DNA of 64,000 bases, taken from positions 62,001-126,000 of the forward strand of contig NZ_JAJHPV010000009.1 of NCBI RefSeq assembly GCF_020831365.1, given 5' to 3'. This DNA comes from Massilia agrisoli. GTDB taxonomy: Bacteria > Pseudomonadota > Gammaproteobacteria > Burkholderiales > Burkholderiaceae_D. The translations under genes were made by a program, and so were the position numbers. The notes under the pieces are model-generated. The model searched no databases. It was given only the letters and a program-made list of their open reading frames with translations, and was not told the DNA's origin. Below, piece by piece: positions 20,455 to 30,376 of the stretch; within the stretch, counting starts at the first letter, position 1, and the number at the start of each line of letters is the position of its first letter.

Positions 20455-21990
20455 TTAGAAAGATTTTTTGAAATCAGCAATGGCCGCGGCCAGGGCAGCT
20501 TCGCCGTCCTTGTCCAGTTGCTTGGTTTCTTCGATCTTGCTCAGGAGGGCGCCGTGGCTGGACTTCATGAAGCCGTGCAGGCCGGCTTCGAATGCCAGTA
20601 CTTTCTTCACTTCGATGCTGTCGAAGTAGCCCTTGTTCACTGCGAACAGCGACACGGCCATCAGCGAGATCGGCAGCGGCGAGTACTGAGCCTGCTTGAG
20701 CAGTTCGGTCACGCGTGCACCGCGGTCGAGCTGCTTGCGGGTCGATTCGTCCAGGTCGGAAGCGAACTGCGCGAACGCAGCCAGTTCACGGTACTGCGCC
20801 AGGTCGGTACGGATACCGCCGGACAGGTTTTTGATGACCTTGGTCTGGGCGGCGCCACCGACGCGCGATACCGAGATACCTGCGTTAATCGCAGGACGGA
20901 TACCGGCGTTGAACAGCGAGGTTTCCAGGAAGATCTGGCCGTCGGTAATCGAAATCACGTTGGTAGGAACGAACGCCGAAACGTCGCCTGCCTGGGTTTC
21001 AATGATCGGCAGTGCGGTCAAGGAGCCGGTCTTGCCGGTGACTGCGCCGTTGGTGAAGGCCGACACGTAGTCGGCGTTCACGCGTGCTGCGCGCTCGAGC
21101 AGGCGGCTGTGCAGGTAGAACACGTCGCCTGGGTAAGCTTCACGGCCTGGTGGGCGGCGCAGCAGCAGCGAGATCTGGCGGTAAGCAACAGCTTGCTTCG
21201 ACAGGTCATCGTAGACGATCAGCGCGTCTTCGCCGCGGTCGCGGAAGTATTCGCCCATCGCGCAGCCCGAGTAGGCCGAGATGTACTGCATCGCTGCCGA
21301 TTCCGACGCCGATGCTGCGACAACAATGGTGTACTCCATCGCGCCGTGCTGTTCCAGGGAACGCACGATGTTCTTGATGGTCGATGCTTTCTGGCCGATC
21401 GCAACGTACACGCAGGTCATGTTCTGACCCTTCTGGTTGATGATCGCATCGACTGCCACAGCCGACTTGCCGGTCTGGCGGTCGCCAATGATCAGCTCGC
21501 GCTGGCCACGGCCGATAGGTACCATCGCGTCGATCGACTTCAGGCCGGTCTGCATCGGCTGCGACACGGATTCACGGGCGATCACGCCCGGAGCGATCTT
21601 TTCGATTGGTGCGGTCAGGGTGGTGTTGATCGGACCCTTGCCGTCGATCGGCTGGCCCAGTGCGTTGACCACGCGGCCACGCAGTTCAGGACCGATTGGT
21701 ACTTCCAGGATGCGGCCGGTGGTCTTGACGGTGTCGCCTTCCGAGATGTGCTCGTAAGCACCCAGAATAACGGCGCCGACCGAGTCGCGCTCGAGGTTCA
21801 TCGCCAGGCCGAAGGTGTTGCCTGGGAATTCCAGCATCTCGCCCTGCATCACGTCCGACAGACCATGGATGCGGCAGATACCGTCAGCGACGGAGATAAC
21901 CGTGCCTTGGTTGCGAACTTCAGCGGAACCTTCCAGGCCCTGGATGCGGCTCTTGATCAGTTCGCTGATTTCAGATGAATTAAGTTGCAT
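20455..21990 (-). CDS. atpA: ATP synthase F1 alpha subunit
   Basis: A 511-residue non-catalytic nucleotide-binding subunit. The P-loop GDRQTGKS lies near residue 168, and the arginine-finger region [15 protein letters not shown] near 370. The N-terminus [16 protein letters not shown] binds delta. The sequence is intact at the normal length. Confidence 0.99.
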   Translation of the reverse strand: MQLNSSEISELIKSRIQGLEGSAEVRNQGTVISVADGICRIHGLSDVMQGEMLEFPGNTFGLAMNLERDSVGAVILGAYEHISEGDTVKTTGRILEVPIGPELRGRVVNALGQPIDGKGPINTTLTAPIEKIAPGVIARESVSQPMQTGLKSIDAMVPIGRGQRELIIGDRQTGKSAVAVDAIINQKGQNMTCVYVAIGQKASTIKNIVRSLEQHGAMEYTIVVAASASESAAMQYISAYSGCAMGEYFRDRGEDALIVYDDLSKQAVAYRQISLLLRRPPGREAYPGDVFYLHSRLLERAARVNADYVSAFTNGAVTGKTGSLTALPIIETQAGDVSAFVPTNVISITDGQIFLETSLFNAGIRPAINAGISVSRVGGAAQTKVIKNLSGGIRTDLAQYRELAAFAQFASDLDESTRKQLDRGARVTELLKQAQYSPLPISLMAVSLFAVNKGYFDSIEVKKVLAFEAGLHGFMKSSHGALLSKIEETKQLDKDGEAALAAAIADFKKSF

Positions 21991-22059
21991 AATGCTAACT
22001 CCTAATAGTTTCTTGATGCGTAGGGCAAGGGCGTTGCCGTGGGCGAGTGCGAATGTCGG

Positions 22060-22593
22060 TCAGGCAGCCAGCGCAACATGCATCTGTTGCAGCTTGGCGC
22101 GCACCGAGGTGTCGAGCACTTCATCGCCAACAACCACGCGCACACCACCGATCAGTGCTGGATCCACTTTGACCGTTGGGTTGAGCTTGCGGCCGAATTT
22201 CTTTTCCAACAGAGCGACCAGCTGGGCTACCTGGGCATCCGAGATCTCGAATGCGCTGGTGATCTCAGCGTCAGCGGCGCCGGCGTCGGCATTTTTCAGT
22301 ACCTGGAACTGCTCGCCGATTTCCGGCAGCAGCGAGACGCGGCCATTTTCGACCAGCATGCGGACGAAATTGTTCGCTTCAGGCGTCATCGGCGACTTCA
22401 CCAGCGAGGCCAGGGTAGCGGCCATGTCGGTGTCGGTGACGTTCGGGTTAGCCGCAAACGCCTGCACATCAGGGTTGGAGCCAACTTGCGCCAGTTCGGA
22501 CACAAGTTCGGACCAGGCTGCCATGTTGCCTTGTTTGGCAACACGGAACAGCGCTTCGGCGTAGGGACGGGCGACGGTTGCGAGTTCAGCCAT
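22060..22593 (-). CDS. atpH: ATP synthase F1 delta subunit
   Basis: A 177-residue peripheral-stalk subunit that links alpha to b. The N-terminal six-helix domain starts [17 protein letters not shown]. The C-terminal [20 protein letters not shown] is diagnostic. It starts 2 bp after the atpF stop, so it is translationally coupled. Confidence 0.97.
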   Translation of the reverse strand: MAELATVARPYAEALFRVAKQGNMAAWSELVSELAQVGSNPDVQAFAANPNVTDTDMAATLASLVKSPMTPEANNFVRMLVENGRVSLLPEIGEQFQVLKNADAGAADAEITSAFEISDAQVAQLVALLEKKFGRKLNPTVKVDPALIGGVRVVVGDEVLDTSVRAKLQQMHVALAA

Positions 22594-22595
22594 GA

Positions 22596-23066
22596 TTACA
22601 GCTCGACAGACAGTTGCGACAGCAGGTCGGCGTGGGCCGCTGCGTTCACTTCGCGCTTGAGGATCTGTTCAGCGCCACGGACCGCGAGGGTCGCGACCTG
22701 GCCGCGCAGTTCTTCGCGTGCACGTACTACCTGCTGCTCGGCGTCGGCTTTAGCGGCGGCCACGATGCGGGCAGCTTCTTCCGATGCGGTTTTCTTGGCT
22801 TCTTCGATGATCGCAGCAGCGCGCTTCTCAGCGTCGCCAATGCGCTTCTGGCCTTCGTCGCGTGCGGTCGCCAGTTCGGCTTGTGCGCGCTTCTCGGCTG
22901 CAGCCATTTCTGCCTTGCCACGGTCAGCTGCGGCCAGGCCACTCGCGATCTTCTCTGCGCGCTCGTCGAGCGCTTTCATCAGTGGTGGCCACACGAATTT
23001 CATCGTGAAGCCCGCCAGGATGAAGAAGACCACGAACTGGGCAAACAAGGTTGCGTTTAAGTTCAC
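22596..23066 (-). CDS. atpF: ATP synthase Fo b subunit
   Basis: A 156-residue protein with one N-terminal membrane helix (about 5-25) and a long charged coiled coil rich in Ala, Glu, Lys and Arg, which forms the peripheral stalk. The start codon is GTG at 23066 with AAGGAAAA upstream. The length equals that of the E. coli subunit. Confidence 0.97.
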   Translation of the reverse strand: MNLNATLFAQFVVFFILAGFTMKFVWPPLMKALDERAEKIASGLAAADRGKAEMAAAEKRAQAELATARDEGQKRIGDAEKRAAAIIEEAKKTASEEAARIVAAAKADAEQQVVRAREELRGQVATLAVRGAEQILKREVNAAAHADLLSQLSVEL

Positions 23067-23138
23067 GGTATTTTCCTTCTCACAAAAACGGATGCCGAAC
23101 CGCGATGGTTCGGCTATTCAGGACAACAATGCGTGCTC

Positions 23139-23438
<300 letters not shown>

Positions 23439-23486
23439 CTACAACTTCGTTACAACCACTATCTTTCGAATCTTTTACAGCGTCGA

Positions 23487-24326
23487 TCAGTGGCCTTCAT
23501 GGGCCTGACCGATATACACCAGCGTCAGCATCATGAAAATGAATGCCTGCAGGAACACGATCAGGATGTGGAAGATCGCCCAAATCGAACCTGCCACCAC
23601 ATGGCCCAGGAAGCCGAACGTAGTTGCCATGGAACCGAGCAGTGCAATCAACAGGAACAGCAATTCACCGGCGTACATGTTGCCGAAGAGTCGCATACCG
23701 AGCGACACCATTTTTGCCAAATATTCGATGATGTTCAGGAGCAGGTTGAACGGCGCCATCCAGATGCCGAACGGTGCAGCCAGCAGTTCGTGGACCCAGC
23801 CGCCGAAGCCCTTGATCTTGATGCCGTAGTAAATCATGAGGAAGAACACGCCCAGCGAGATACCCAGGGTACCGTTCAGGTCGGCGGTAGGCACGACGCG
23901 GTGGTAGGCGATGACGCTGTCCCAGCCCATCAGGGCGAAGAAGGACGAGAACATGTCGACTGGCAGGAAGTCCAGCGAGTTCATCAGGGCAACCCAGACG
24001 AACACGGTCAGTGCCAGCGGCGCGATGAAGCTGCGGTCGCCGTGCACGATGGCTTTCGACTGGTTTTCCACCATTTCGACCAGCAGTTCGACTGCGGCCT
24101 GGAAGCGGCCCGGCACGCCCGAGGTGGCGCGGCGCGCGGCCAGCCACATCATGAAGCAGCCGAGTACGCCGGCGAAGATCGACCAGAAAATGGTATCGAT
24201 GTTGAAGACGGTGAAGTCGACAACGAAGTCCTGGTGCTTGTTGGAGAGGTGGCCGAGGTGGTGGCTGATGTATTCTGATGCAGTCGGTGCATGTGCTGCC
24301 GCTGCGCCTTCAACTGGTGTGCTCAT
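23487..24326 (-). CDS. atpB: ATP synthase Fo a subunit
   Basis: A 279-residue multi-pass stator that forms the proton half-channels. [12 protein letters not shown] holds the essential Arg (R in MRLFGN), and [16 protein letters not shown] is the conserved third-helix region. The N-terminal extension before the first helix is Ala/His-rich, as in other betaproteobacteria. It follows atpI by 1 bp. Confidence 0.98.
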   Translation of the reverse strand: MSTPVEGAAAAHAPTASEYISHHLGHLSNKHQDFVVDFTVFNIDTIFWSIFAGVLGCFMMWLAARRATSGVPGRFQAAVELLVEMVENQSKAIVHGDRSFIAPLALTVFVWVALMNSLDFLPVDMFSSFFALMGWDSVIAYHRVVPTADLNGTLGISLGVFFLMIYYGIKIKGFGGWVHELLAAPFGIWMAPFNLLLNIIEYLAKMVSLGMRLFGNMYAGELLFLLIALLGSMATTFGFLGHVVAGSIWAIFHILIVFLQAFIFMMLTLVYIGQAHEGH

Positions 24327-24327
24327 G

Positions 24328-24666
24328 TCAGTGCCTAAATAATAAGATTATGTAACTTTTCAGCGCCACGATGAACCCGGCCAACATGGCCAGCCAGTTC
24401 AGATCGCGGTAGAGCCACGCGGTCGCCCCGAGGAGCGCCAGCGTTAATGCAATCTTTATAAATTCCCAGATGAAAAACGAGAACGGGTTGACCCCGCCTG
24501 GCGTTTTCGAATTGACGTAAAGGCGAAACGCCATCAATCCGTTGGGCACGACACAACATAATCCGCCCAGCACCGCCGAAAACATCGCAGGCAGTCCCCC
24601 GAACAGTGCGGCGATTGCGCCAGCGACTATCGTTACCATCAATTGCAGGGAGACTAAGCGCAACAT
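24328..24666 (-). CDS. atpI: ATP synthase assembly protein AtpI
   Basis: A 112-residue protein with four predicted membrane helices and the [17 protein letters not shown] region of the AtpI family. AtpI assists c-ring assembly and is the first gene of the operon. A strong sigma70-type promoter lies 69-98 bp upstream. Confidence 0.92.
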   Translation of the reverse strand: MLRLVSLQLMVTIVAGAIAALFGGLPAMFSAVLGGLCCVVPNGLMAFRLYVNSKTPGGVNPFSFFIWEFIKIALTLALLGATAWLYRDLNWLAMLAGFIVALKSYIILLFRH

Positions 24667-24734
24667 TTTTTCTTCTTCGCGCCAGCCATTGTGAAATGCC
24701 GTGTTTCGGGTCTAGGATTACGTGAATCAGCGGG

Positions 24735-24764
24735 ATTATAGCGGTTGATGATGAACTGAGTCAA
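24735..24764 (-). promoter_or_regulatory. Sigma70-type promoter of the atp operon
   Basis: On the minus strand TTGACT (24764-24759) and a perfect TATAAT (24740-24735) are separated by 18 bp, 69 bp upstream of the atpI start. It is the best promoter match in the window. Confidence 0.75.
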
Positions 24765-24877
24765 ACACAGTGAGTCATCAATATGGTGCGAATTGTTGAA
24801 AAACCACGATAAATCACGGGCTTATGTGCGGTACTGGACGTAAGTACGAGGGTATGCACCATGGGCGAACGTTAAAT

Positions 24878-24942
24878 CGTCGTTCCCGCGCAGGCGGGAA
24901 CCCATGTTGGGGTATGGGTTCCCGCTTTCGCGGGAACGACGT
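24878..24942. repeat. Family 2 palindromic repeat, inverted pair
   Basis: Two copies of the CGTTCCCGCG...GGGAACCCAT unit face each other with about 7 bp between them (24878-24905 and 24913-24942). They lie just after the parB stop and before the atp promoter, so they may insulate the two transcripts. Confidence 0.8.
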
Positions 24943-24951
24943 TAGCGAATG

Positions 24952-25848
24952 TTACGCGCGCAGGCGGGCCAGCACGCCGTCAAGGATGTCGAGGTCAGCG
25001 AAGTCGATGATCATCTGGCCTTTGCCCTTGGCGCCCATCTTGAAGACCACCGGCGTGGCCAGCTTGTCCGACAGCTCCTCTTCCAGGCGCACGATGTCGC
25101 CCGACTTTTCCTTCTGGCGCGCTTCAGGCGCCGGGGACGACTGTTCTTCCATCGTCCGCGTCACCAGCTTTTCGGTCTCGCGTACCGACAGGCGCTTGGC
25201 GACCACCTGGTTGGCCAGGTTGATCTGGCTGGCCGCATCGACCGCCAGCAGCGCGCGCGCATGGCCCATGTCGATATCGCCGGCCATCAGCATGGTCTGC
25301 ACCGGGCCGGCCAGGTTCATCAGGCGCAGCAGGTTCGACACCGCGCTGCGCGAACGGCCGACCGCGTTGGCCGCCTGCTCGTGCGTAAACGCGAAATCCG
25401 AGATCAGGCGGTGAATGCCCTGCGCTTCTTCCAGCGGGTTGAGGTCTTCGCGCTGGATGTTCTCGATCAGCGCCATCGCCGCCGCGGCCTGGTCGTCCAC
25501 GTCGCGCACCAGCACCGGCACTTCTTCCAGCCCTGCCAGCTGCGCCGCGCGGAAGCGGCGCTCGCCGGCGATGATCTCGTACTTCACCGCACCGGTGATG
25601 CTGTCCTGCCCTACCGGACGCACCAGCACCGGCTGCATGATGCCCTGGGTCTTGATCGAGGCGGCCAGTTCGGCCAGCGCGCCTTCGTCCATGCGGGTGC
25701 GCGGCTGGTATTTACCAGCCTGCATCTGGCTCACCGCCAGCACGGAAGGCTGCCCCTGTTCGGCGGATGCGCCATTGCCATTGCCGTCAGCGCCGCCGAG
25801 CAGCGCGTCGAGCCCGCGGCCGAGGCCCTTGAGTTTTTTGGTAGCCAT
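24952..25848 (-). CDS. parB: Chromosome partitioning protein ParB
   Basis: A 298-residue CTPase/DNA-binding clamp. The N-terminal region carries LGRGLDALL. The ParB/Srx core has the CTP-binding motifs GERRFRAAQ (about 145-153), and the central helix-turn-helix (HEQAANAVGRSRSAVSNLLRL region) reads parS. The C-terminal part is the dimerisation domain. It acts on the parS pair upstream of mnmG and is the last gene of the parAB unit. Confidence 0.96.
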   Translation of the reverse strand: MATKKLKGLGRGLDALLGGADGNGNGASAEQGQPSVLAVSQMQAGKYQPRTRMDEGALAELAASIKTQGIMQPVLVRPVGQDSITGAVKYEIIAGERRFRAAQLAGLEEVPVLVRDVDDQAAAAMALIENIQREDLNPLEEAQGIHRLISDFAFTHEQAANAVGRSRSAVSNLLRLMNLAGPVQTMLMAGDIDMGHARALLAVDAASQINLANQVVAKRLSVRETEKLVTRTMEEQSSPAPEARQKEKSGDIVRLEEELSDKLATPVVFKMGAKGKGQMIIDFADLDILDGVLARLRA

Positions 25849-25867
25849 GCTTTGTTACTCTCTCTGA

Positions 25868-26638
25868 TTACATTGTCTTGATACGTTTGACCATCTCCGC
25901 GCCGAAAGCGACATACGCCTGCGCACCTTTGGAGGATGGGTCAAACACCACGCCGGGAATGCCGTACGACGGCGCCTCGGCGAGCCGCACGTTGCGCGGG
26001 ATGATGGTATTGAATACTTTGTCGCCGAAGTGTTCCTCGAGCTGGGCGGAGACCTGCTGCGACAGCGTCATGCGCGGATCGAACATGACGCGCAGCAGTC
26101 CGATGATCTTCAGGTCGGTGTTCAGGTTGGCGTGCACCTTCTTGATGGTGTTGACCAGGTCGGACAAGCCTTCCAGTGCGTAGTACTCGCACTGCATCGG
26201 AATGATCACGCCATGGGCGGCGCACAGGCCGTTCAGGGTCAGCATCGACAGGGCAGGCGGACAGTCGATCAGCACGAAGTCGTATTCGCTGTCGACCACG
26301 GCCAGTGCATCCTTCAGGCGGCGCTCGCGCTGCTCCAGCTGGACCATCTCGACTTCGGCGCCGGCCAGTTCGCGGTTCGATGGCAGCACGTCGAAGCGGC
26401 CCGCCTCTGAACGCATGCGCGCCGCCTTCACATCCGACTCGCCAAGCAGCACTTCGTAGATCGATGACTGGAGGCCGGCCTTGTTGATGCCGGCGCCCAT
26501 CGTCGCGTTGCCTTGGGGGTCAAGGTCGACCAGCAGCACGCGCTGGTCAAGCTTGGCCAGGCCCGCGGCCAGGTTCACACTGGTCGTGGTCTTGCCTACC
26601 CCGCCCTTTTGGTTTGCAACGCAGAATATCTTTGCCAT
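25868..26638 (-). CDS. parA: Chromosome partitioning ATPase ParA
   Basis: A 256-residue deviant-Walker ATPase. KGGVGKTTT with the signature lysine lies at residues 11-19, and the DLDPQGNATMG and FVLIDCPPALS motifs follow. It forms the nucleoid-bound gradient that moves ParB-parS complexes. It lies 19 bp upstream of parB and is preceded by an AT-rich repeat region. Confidence 0.97.
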   Translation of the reverse strand: MAKIFCVANQKGGVGKTTTSVNLAAGLAKLDQRVLLVDLDPQGNATMGAGINKAGLQSSIYEVLLGESDVKAARMRSEAGRFDVLPSNRELAGAEVEMVQLEQRERRLKDALAVVDSEYDFVLIDCPPALSMLTLNGLCAAHGVIIPMQCEYYALEGLSDLVNTIKKVHANLNTDLKIIGLLRVMFDPRMTLSQQVSAQLEEHFGDKVFNTIIPRNVRLAEAPSYGIPGVVFDPSSKGAQAYVAFGAEMVKRIKTM

Positions 26639-26669
26639 GTATGTTCTTATCGTAGACGCAACAATAACG

Positions 26670-26748
26670 ATTTATACCGTTTATACTATCTAAACCGTAA
26701 ATACGATTTATTTAGTATATCGGGTATAAACTATTTATACCGTTTATA
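26670..26748. promoter_or_regulatory. AT-rich repeat cluster upstream of parA
   Basis: A 16-bp sequence, ATTTATACCGTTTATA, occurs exactly twice, at 26670-26685 and 26733-26748. Between them are related pieces, including GTATAAAC at 26724, the reverse of GTTTATAC at 26679. The second copy overlaps the last codons of rsmG. This looks like an operator array, but the regulator is unknown. Confidence 0.5.
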
Positions 26749-27400
26749 TGGTTTGCTCGGATCGCTTGATGAAAACGAGGTGCCGCTCCGCATCCAGCCC
26801 TGGCACCCTGATTGGCTGTAGCCCTGTCGTTTTCCACTCCGCCGGCAGCCTTTCCTGCTCCTCGGGCGGAGCCACGCCTTTTAGCGCGATGAACTGCCCG
26901 CCCTGCGCCAGCAAATGCCCGGACCAGTTGACGAAATCGGACAGGTCGGCAAAAGCGCGCGAGGTGATGACGTCAAAAAGCTGCTTTACCTGCAGTTCCT
27001 GGACCTTGGCCGTGTACACGGTGACGTTTGAAAGGCCGAGCTCTGCCTTTACCTGGGTCAGGAATGCGGTTTTCTTGTGCACCGTGTCGATCAGCGATAC
27101 CTTCATGTCCGGGCGAGCGATCGCCAGCACAATGCCTGGCAGTCCGCCTCCTGCTCCCACGTCCAGCACGTTCTGCGCCCCACTGAAGGCAGGCACGGCT
27201 GTGAGCGAGTCGAGCACGTGTAGCGTGACCATCTGCATCGGGTCGCGCAGCGAGGTCAGGTTATATACAGAATTCCATTTGAACAGCAGCGCAAGATAGT
27301 CGAGCAGCTGTTCGTGCTGTTTCTCGTTCAGGTCAAGCTTCAGTTCCTTGATGCCATCGGCCAGTACGTGCGCCAGTGCGGCGCGGTCGAAGAATTTCAT
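26744..27400 (-). CDS. rsmG: 16S rRNA (guanine527-N7)-methyltransferase
   Basis: A 218-residue Rossmann methylase with SAM motif [20 protein letters not shown] at about 75-95 and [13 protein letters not shown] in the second half. It methylates G527 of 16S rRNA, and its loss gives low-level streptomycin resistance in other bacteria. Its start overlaps the mnmG stop by 4 bp (ATGA). Confidence 0.97.
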   Translation of the reverse strand: MKFFDRAALAHVLADGIKELKLDLNEKQHEQLLDYLALLFKWNSVYNLTSLRDPMQMVTLHVLDSLTAVPAFSGAQNVLDVGAGGGLPGIVLAIARPDMKVSLIDTVHKKTAFLTQVKAELGLSNVTVYTAKVQELQVKQLFDVITSRAFADLSDFVNWSGHLLAQGGQFIALKGVAPPEEQERLPAEWKTTGLQPIRVPGLDAERHLVFIKRSEQTI

Positions 27401-29328
27401 CCAGCCAGCTCCTCGTTGAGCGAGGTAAAGCCCTTCGCACCGCGTTTCTTTAAATGTACCAGCAAAAGTGAGATAGCGGCAGGTGTCACCCCGGAAATTC
27501 TTGATGCCTGGCCAAGCGTTTCAGGGCGCTGTTTATCCAGCTTCTGGCGCACTTCGATCGACAGGGCGGTCACGTCGAGGTAGTTGAAGCTCTCGGGCAG
27601 CTTCAGGTTCTCGTAGTGCTCATGGCGTTCCACTTCCTTGGCCTGGCGGTCGATGTAGCCCGCGTACTTCAGCTGGATTTCGATCTGTTCTTTTACCGAA
27701 GGATCTTCGACACCCGGACCGGCCAACACCTGCCCTTCGGCGCCGACCATGCCCATCAGGGTGTCGTACTGCACACCGGGGCGGCGCAGCAGGTCGGCCA
27801 GCGAGTATTCGCGCTCAATCGCCTGCCCGATCACCCTTTCGGACTCCGCGGCGGCAAGGATACGCGGGTTCACCCAGGTGGAACGCAGGCGTTCCAGCTC
27901 GCGGGCCACAGATTCGCGCTTGGTCTCGAAGGCCTTCCACTGTGCATCTCCGACACAACCCAGCTTGCGGCCGATGTCGGTCAGGCGCATGTCGGCATTG
28001 TCTTCGCGCAGGCTCAGGCGGTATTCCGCGCGGCTGGTGAACATGCGGTATGGCTCGGCGACACCTTGGGTGGTCAGGTCATCGACCAGCACGCCAAGGT
28101 AGGCGTCGGCGCGGCCCGGCACCCATGCTTCGCGCCCCTGGGTCTGCAATGCGGCGTTGATACCCGCCAGCATGCCTTGGGCCGCAGCCTCTTCGTAGCC
28201 TGTCGTGCCGTTGATCTGGCCGGCGAAGTACAAGCCCTTGATGGCCTTGGTTTCAAGGGATGCTTTCAGCCCGCGCGGATCGAAGTAATCGTATTCGATC
28301 GCGTAGCCCGGGCGCAGGATGAAGGCGTTTTCCATGCCCTTCATCGACCGCACCAGTTCCAGTTGCACGTCGAATGGCAGGCTGGTCGAGATGCCGTTCG
28401 GGTAGAACTCATTGGTGGTCAGGCCTTCCGGCTCCAGGAAAATCTGGTGCGATTCCTTGGCCGAGAAGCGGTGAATCTTGTCTTCAATCGACGGGCAGTA
28501 GCGCGGACCGACGCCTTCGATAACGCCCGTGTACATTGGGCTGCGGTCGAGACCGGCGCGAATGATGTCGTGCGTGCGGGCGTTGGTGTGGGTGACCCAG
28601 CAAGGCACCTGGCGTGGGTGCATCGCGGCATTCCCCATTACCGAGAACACTGGCACAGGATCAAGATCGCCGGGCTGCTCGGACATTGCCGAAAAATCGA
28701 TGCTGCGGCCATCGATGCGCGGTGGCGTGCCGGTCTTCAGGCGCCCTTGCGGCAGCTTGAGCTCCTTCAGGCGGGCCGACAGCGACATCGCCGGCGGGTC
28801 GCCTGCCCTGCCCGCAGAATAGCTTTGCAAGCCCACGTGGATCTTACCGTCGAGGAAAGTGCCCGCTGTCAGCACCACCGCAGGTGCACGGAACTGCAGG
28901 CCGATCTGCGTCACGGCGCCAACCACGCGCTCGCCCTCCACCATCAGGTCGTCCACTGCCTGCTGGAACAGCCAGAGGTTCGGCTGGTTTTCCAGGCGCG
29001 AACGAATGGCCTGCTTGTACAGGATGCGGTCGGCCTGGGCGCGTGTAGCACGTACAGCAGGACCTTTGGACGAGTTAAGGATGCGGAACTGGATACCGGC
29101 TTCGTCCGTGGCGATCGCCATTGCTCCACCCATGGCATCGACTTCTTTGACCAGATGCCCCTTGCCAATACCGCCGATTGACGGGTTGCAAGACATTGCA
29201 CCGAGGGTCTCGATGTTGTGGGTGAGCAGCAAGGTCTTCTGGCCCATGCGGGCCGAGGCGAGTGCCGCTTCGGTGCCGGCATGGCCGCCGCCGACGACGA
29301 TGACGTCGAATTCAGTAGGAAATAGCAT
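27397..29328 (-). CDS. mnmG: tRNA uridine-5-carboxymethylaminomethyl modification enzyme MnmG
   Basis: A 643-residue FAD enzyme. The dinucleotide-binding motif [12 protein letters not shown] lies near the N-terminus. [27 protein letters not shown] and [18 protein letters not shown] are all family hallmarks. With MnmE it builds the cmnm5 group on U34 of several tRNAs. It is the first gene of the mnmG-rsmG unit. Confidence 0.99.
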   Translation of the reverse strand: MLFPTEFDVIVVGGGHAGTEAALASARMGQKTLLLTHNIETLGAMSCNPSIGGIGKGHLVKEVDAMGGAMAIATDEAGIQFRILNSSKGPAVRATRAQADRILYKQAIRSRLENQPNLWLFQQAVDDLMVEGERVVGAVTQIGLQFRAPAVVLTAGTFLDGKIHVGLQSYSAGRAGDPPAMSLSARLKELKLPQGRLKTGTPPRIDGRSIDFSAMSEQPGDLDPVPVFSVMGNAAMHPRQVPCWVTHTNARTHDIIRAGLDRSPMYTGVIEGVGPRYCPSIEDKIHRFSAKESHQIFLEPEGLTTNEFYPNGISTSLPFDVQLELVRSMKGMENAFILRPGYAIEYDYFDPRGLKASLETKAIKGLYFAGQINGTTGYEEAAAQGMLAGINAALQTQGREAWVPGRADAYLGVLVDDLTTQGVAEPYRMFTSRAEYRLSLREDNADMRLTDIGRKLGCVGDAQWKAFETKRESVARELERLRSTWVNPRILAAAESERVIGQAIEREYSLADLLRRPGVQYDTLMGMVGAEGQVLAGPGVEDPSVKEQIEIQLKYAGYIDRQAKEVERHEHYENLKLPESFNYLDVTALSIEVRQKLDKQRPETLGQASRISGVTPAAISLLLVHLKKRGAKGFTSLNEELAG

Positions 29329-29360
29329 GATGGAAAGCGCGATGCGAGGAGTGAGGCCAA

Positions 29361-29366
29361 ATTATA
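29361..29366 (-). promoter_or_regulatory. Candidate -10 of the mnmG promoter
   Basis: A perfect TATAAT on the minus strand, 33 bp upstream of the mnmG ATG. The -35 is weak. Confidence 0.45.
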
Positions 29367-29425
29367 GAGTCTTTTCGTATGGAAGACTTAAAAAGGGCCG
29401 GAATTACGACGGATGAGCGTGAAAT

Positions 29426-29441
29426 TGTTTCACGTGGAACA
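29426..29441 (+). other. parS: parS site 1
   Basis: TGTTTCACGTGGAACA differs by one base from the universal ParB target TGTTTCACGTGAAACA. It forms an 18-bp inverted repeat with parS site 2. Confidence 0.9.
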
Positions 29442-29464
29442 GCCGGGTTAGCGAACCCGACCTA

Positions 29465-29480
29465 TGTTCCACGTGAAACA
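29465..29480 (-). other. parS: parS site 2
   Basis: TGTTCCACGTGAAACA, the exact reverse complement of site 1. The 23-bp spacer holds a small stem (CGGGTT/AACCCG). Confidence 0.9.
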
Positions 29481-29490
29481 ATGGACTTAC

Positions 29491-30255
29491 TTACCACTTA
29501 ATGAAGGCGTCATACCCCGTCTTCAAGATCAACAGCGTGACCACCACGAGGAACAATTTCCGGACAAAAGCGGTGCCATGCTTGATGGCCAGCTTCGTTC
29601 CGACCAGCGATCCCGCCACCTGGCACGCGGCCATCATCAAACCGAGCTGCCACAACAGATGACCGCTATAGCCGAACCACATGAGCGCAGAGAGGTTACA
29701 CGCGACGTTGACCACCTTTGCCGCGGCCGACGCGCTCAGGAAATCGAACCCGAAGAACCGAACGAAAAGGAACATCAGGAAGCTACCGGTACCGGGACCG
29801 AAGAAGCCGTCATAGAAACCGATGCCCGCCCCCATCGCTACCGCAAACATTCGCTCGGCGTGACCGCTGTGGACCGGTGCGTGCACACTGCCGAAATCCT
29901 TCTTCCTGAACGTGTAGACGGCGACCGCGACAAGCAGGATCGGAAGCAGGGTGCGCACAAAGTCGGCGGGGACCTTGGTGACCGTATAGGCCCCGGCGAA
30001 CGACAGGGCGAAAGCGGCAAGGGCGGCGGGTGCCGCAGCGCTCCATGCTACCCGTACCTGCCGCGCGTAGTTGACCGCAGCGGCGCCGGTGCCGAAGATG
30101 CCCGCCAGCTTGCTCGTACCAAGCAGTGTCGCGGGAACTTCTTTCGTAAAGACAGAAAACATGACGGGCAGCTGGATCAACCCTCCCCCACCCACCACCG
30201 CATCCACCAGGCCGGCGAGGAAGGCCGCGCTTCCCAGCAACACCACATCCACCAT
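29491..30255 (-). CDS. TSUP-family (TauE/SafE) membrane transporter
   Basis: A 254-residue protein with about eight hydrophobic segments. The family motif GGGGLIQLP lies at about 22-30, and FYDGFFGPGTGSFLMF in the second half, both typical of TauE/SafE. Members export sulfite, sulfoacetate or related anions; the substrate here is unknown. The stop lies 10 bp from parS site 2, so transcription runs into the parS region. Confidence 0.9.
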   Translation of the reverse strand: MVDVVLLGSAAFLAGLVDAVVGGGGLIQLPVMFSVFTKEVPATLLGTSKLAGIFGTGAAAVNYARQVRVAWSAAAPAALAAFALSFAGAYTVTKVPADFVRTLLPILLVAVAVYTFRKKDFGSVHAPVHSGHAERMFAVAMGAGIGFYDGFFGPGTGSFLMFLFVRFFGFDFLSASAAAKVVNVACNLSALMWFGYSGHLLWQLGLMMAACQVAGSLVGTKLAIKHGTAFVRKLFLVVVTLLILKTGYDAFIKW

Positions 30256-30376
30256 TACCGCTCCCGCACGCTAAAAGCAATATTGTACGGAAGAACGTCC
30301 GCCGCTGCCGGTGGTGCATTTCTTCCGAGGGCAGCTTGGTGTAAGCTAAACATTCAACGCACCGGAGCCCCACCCT

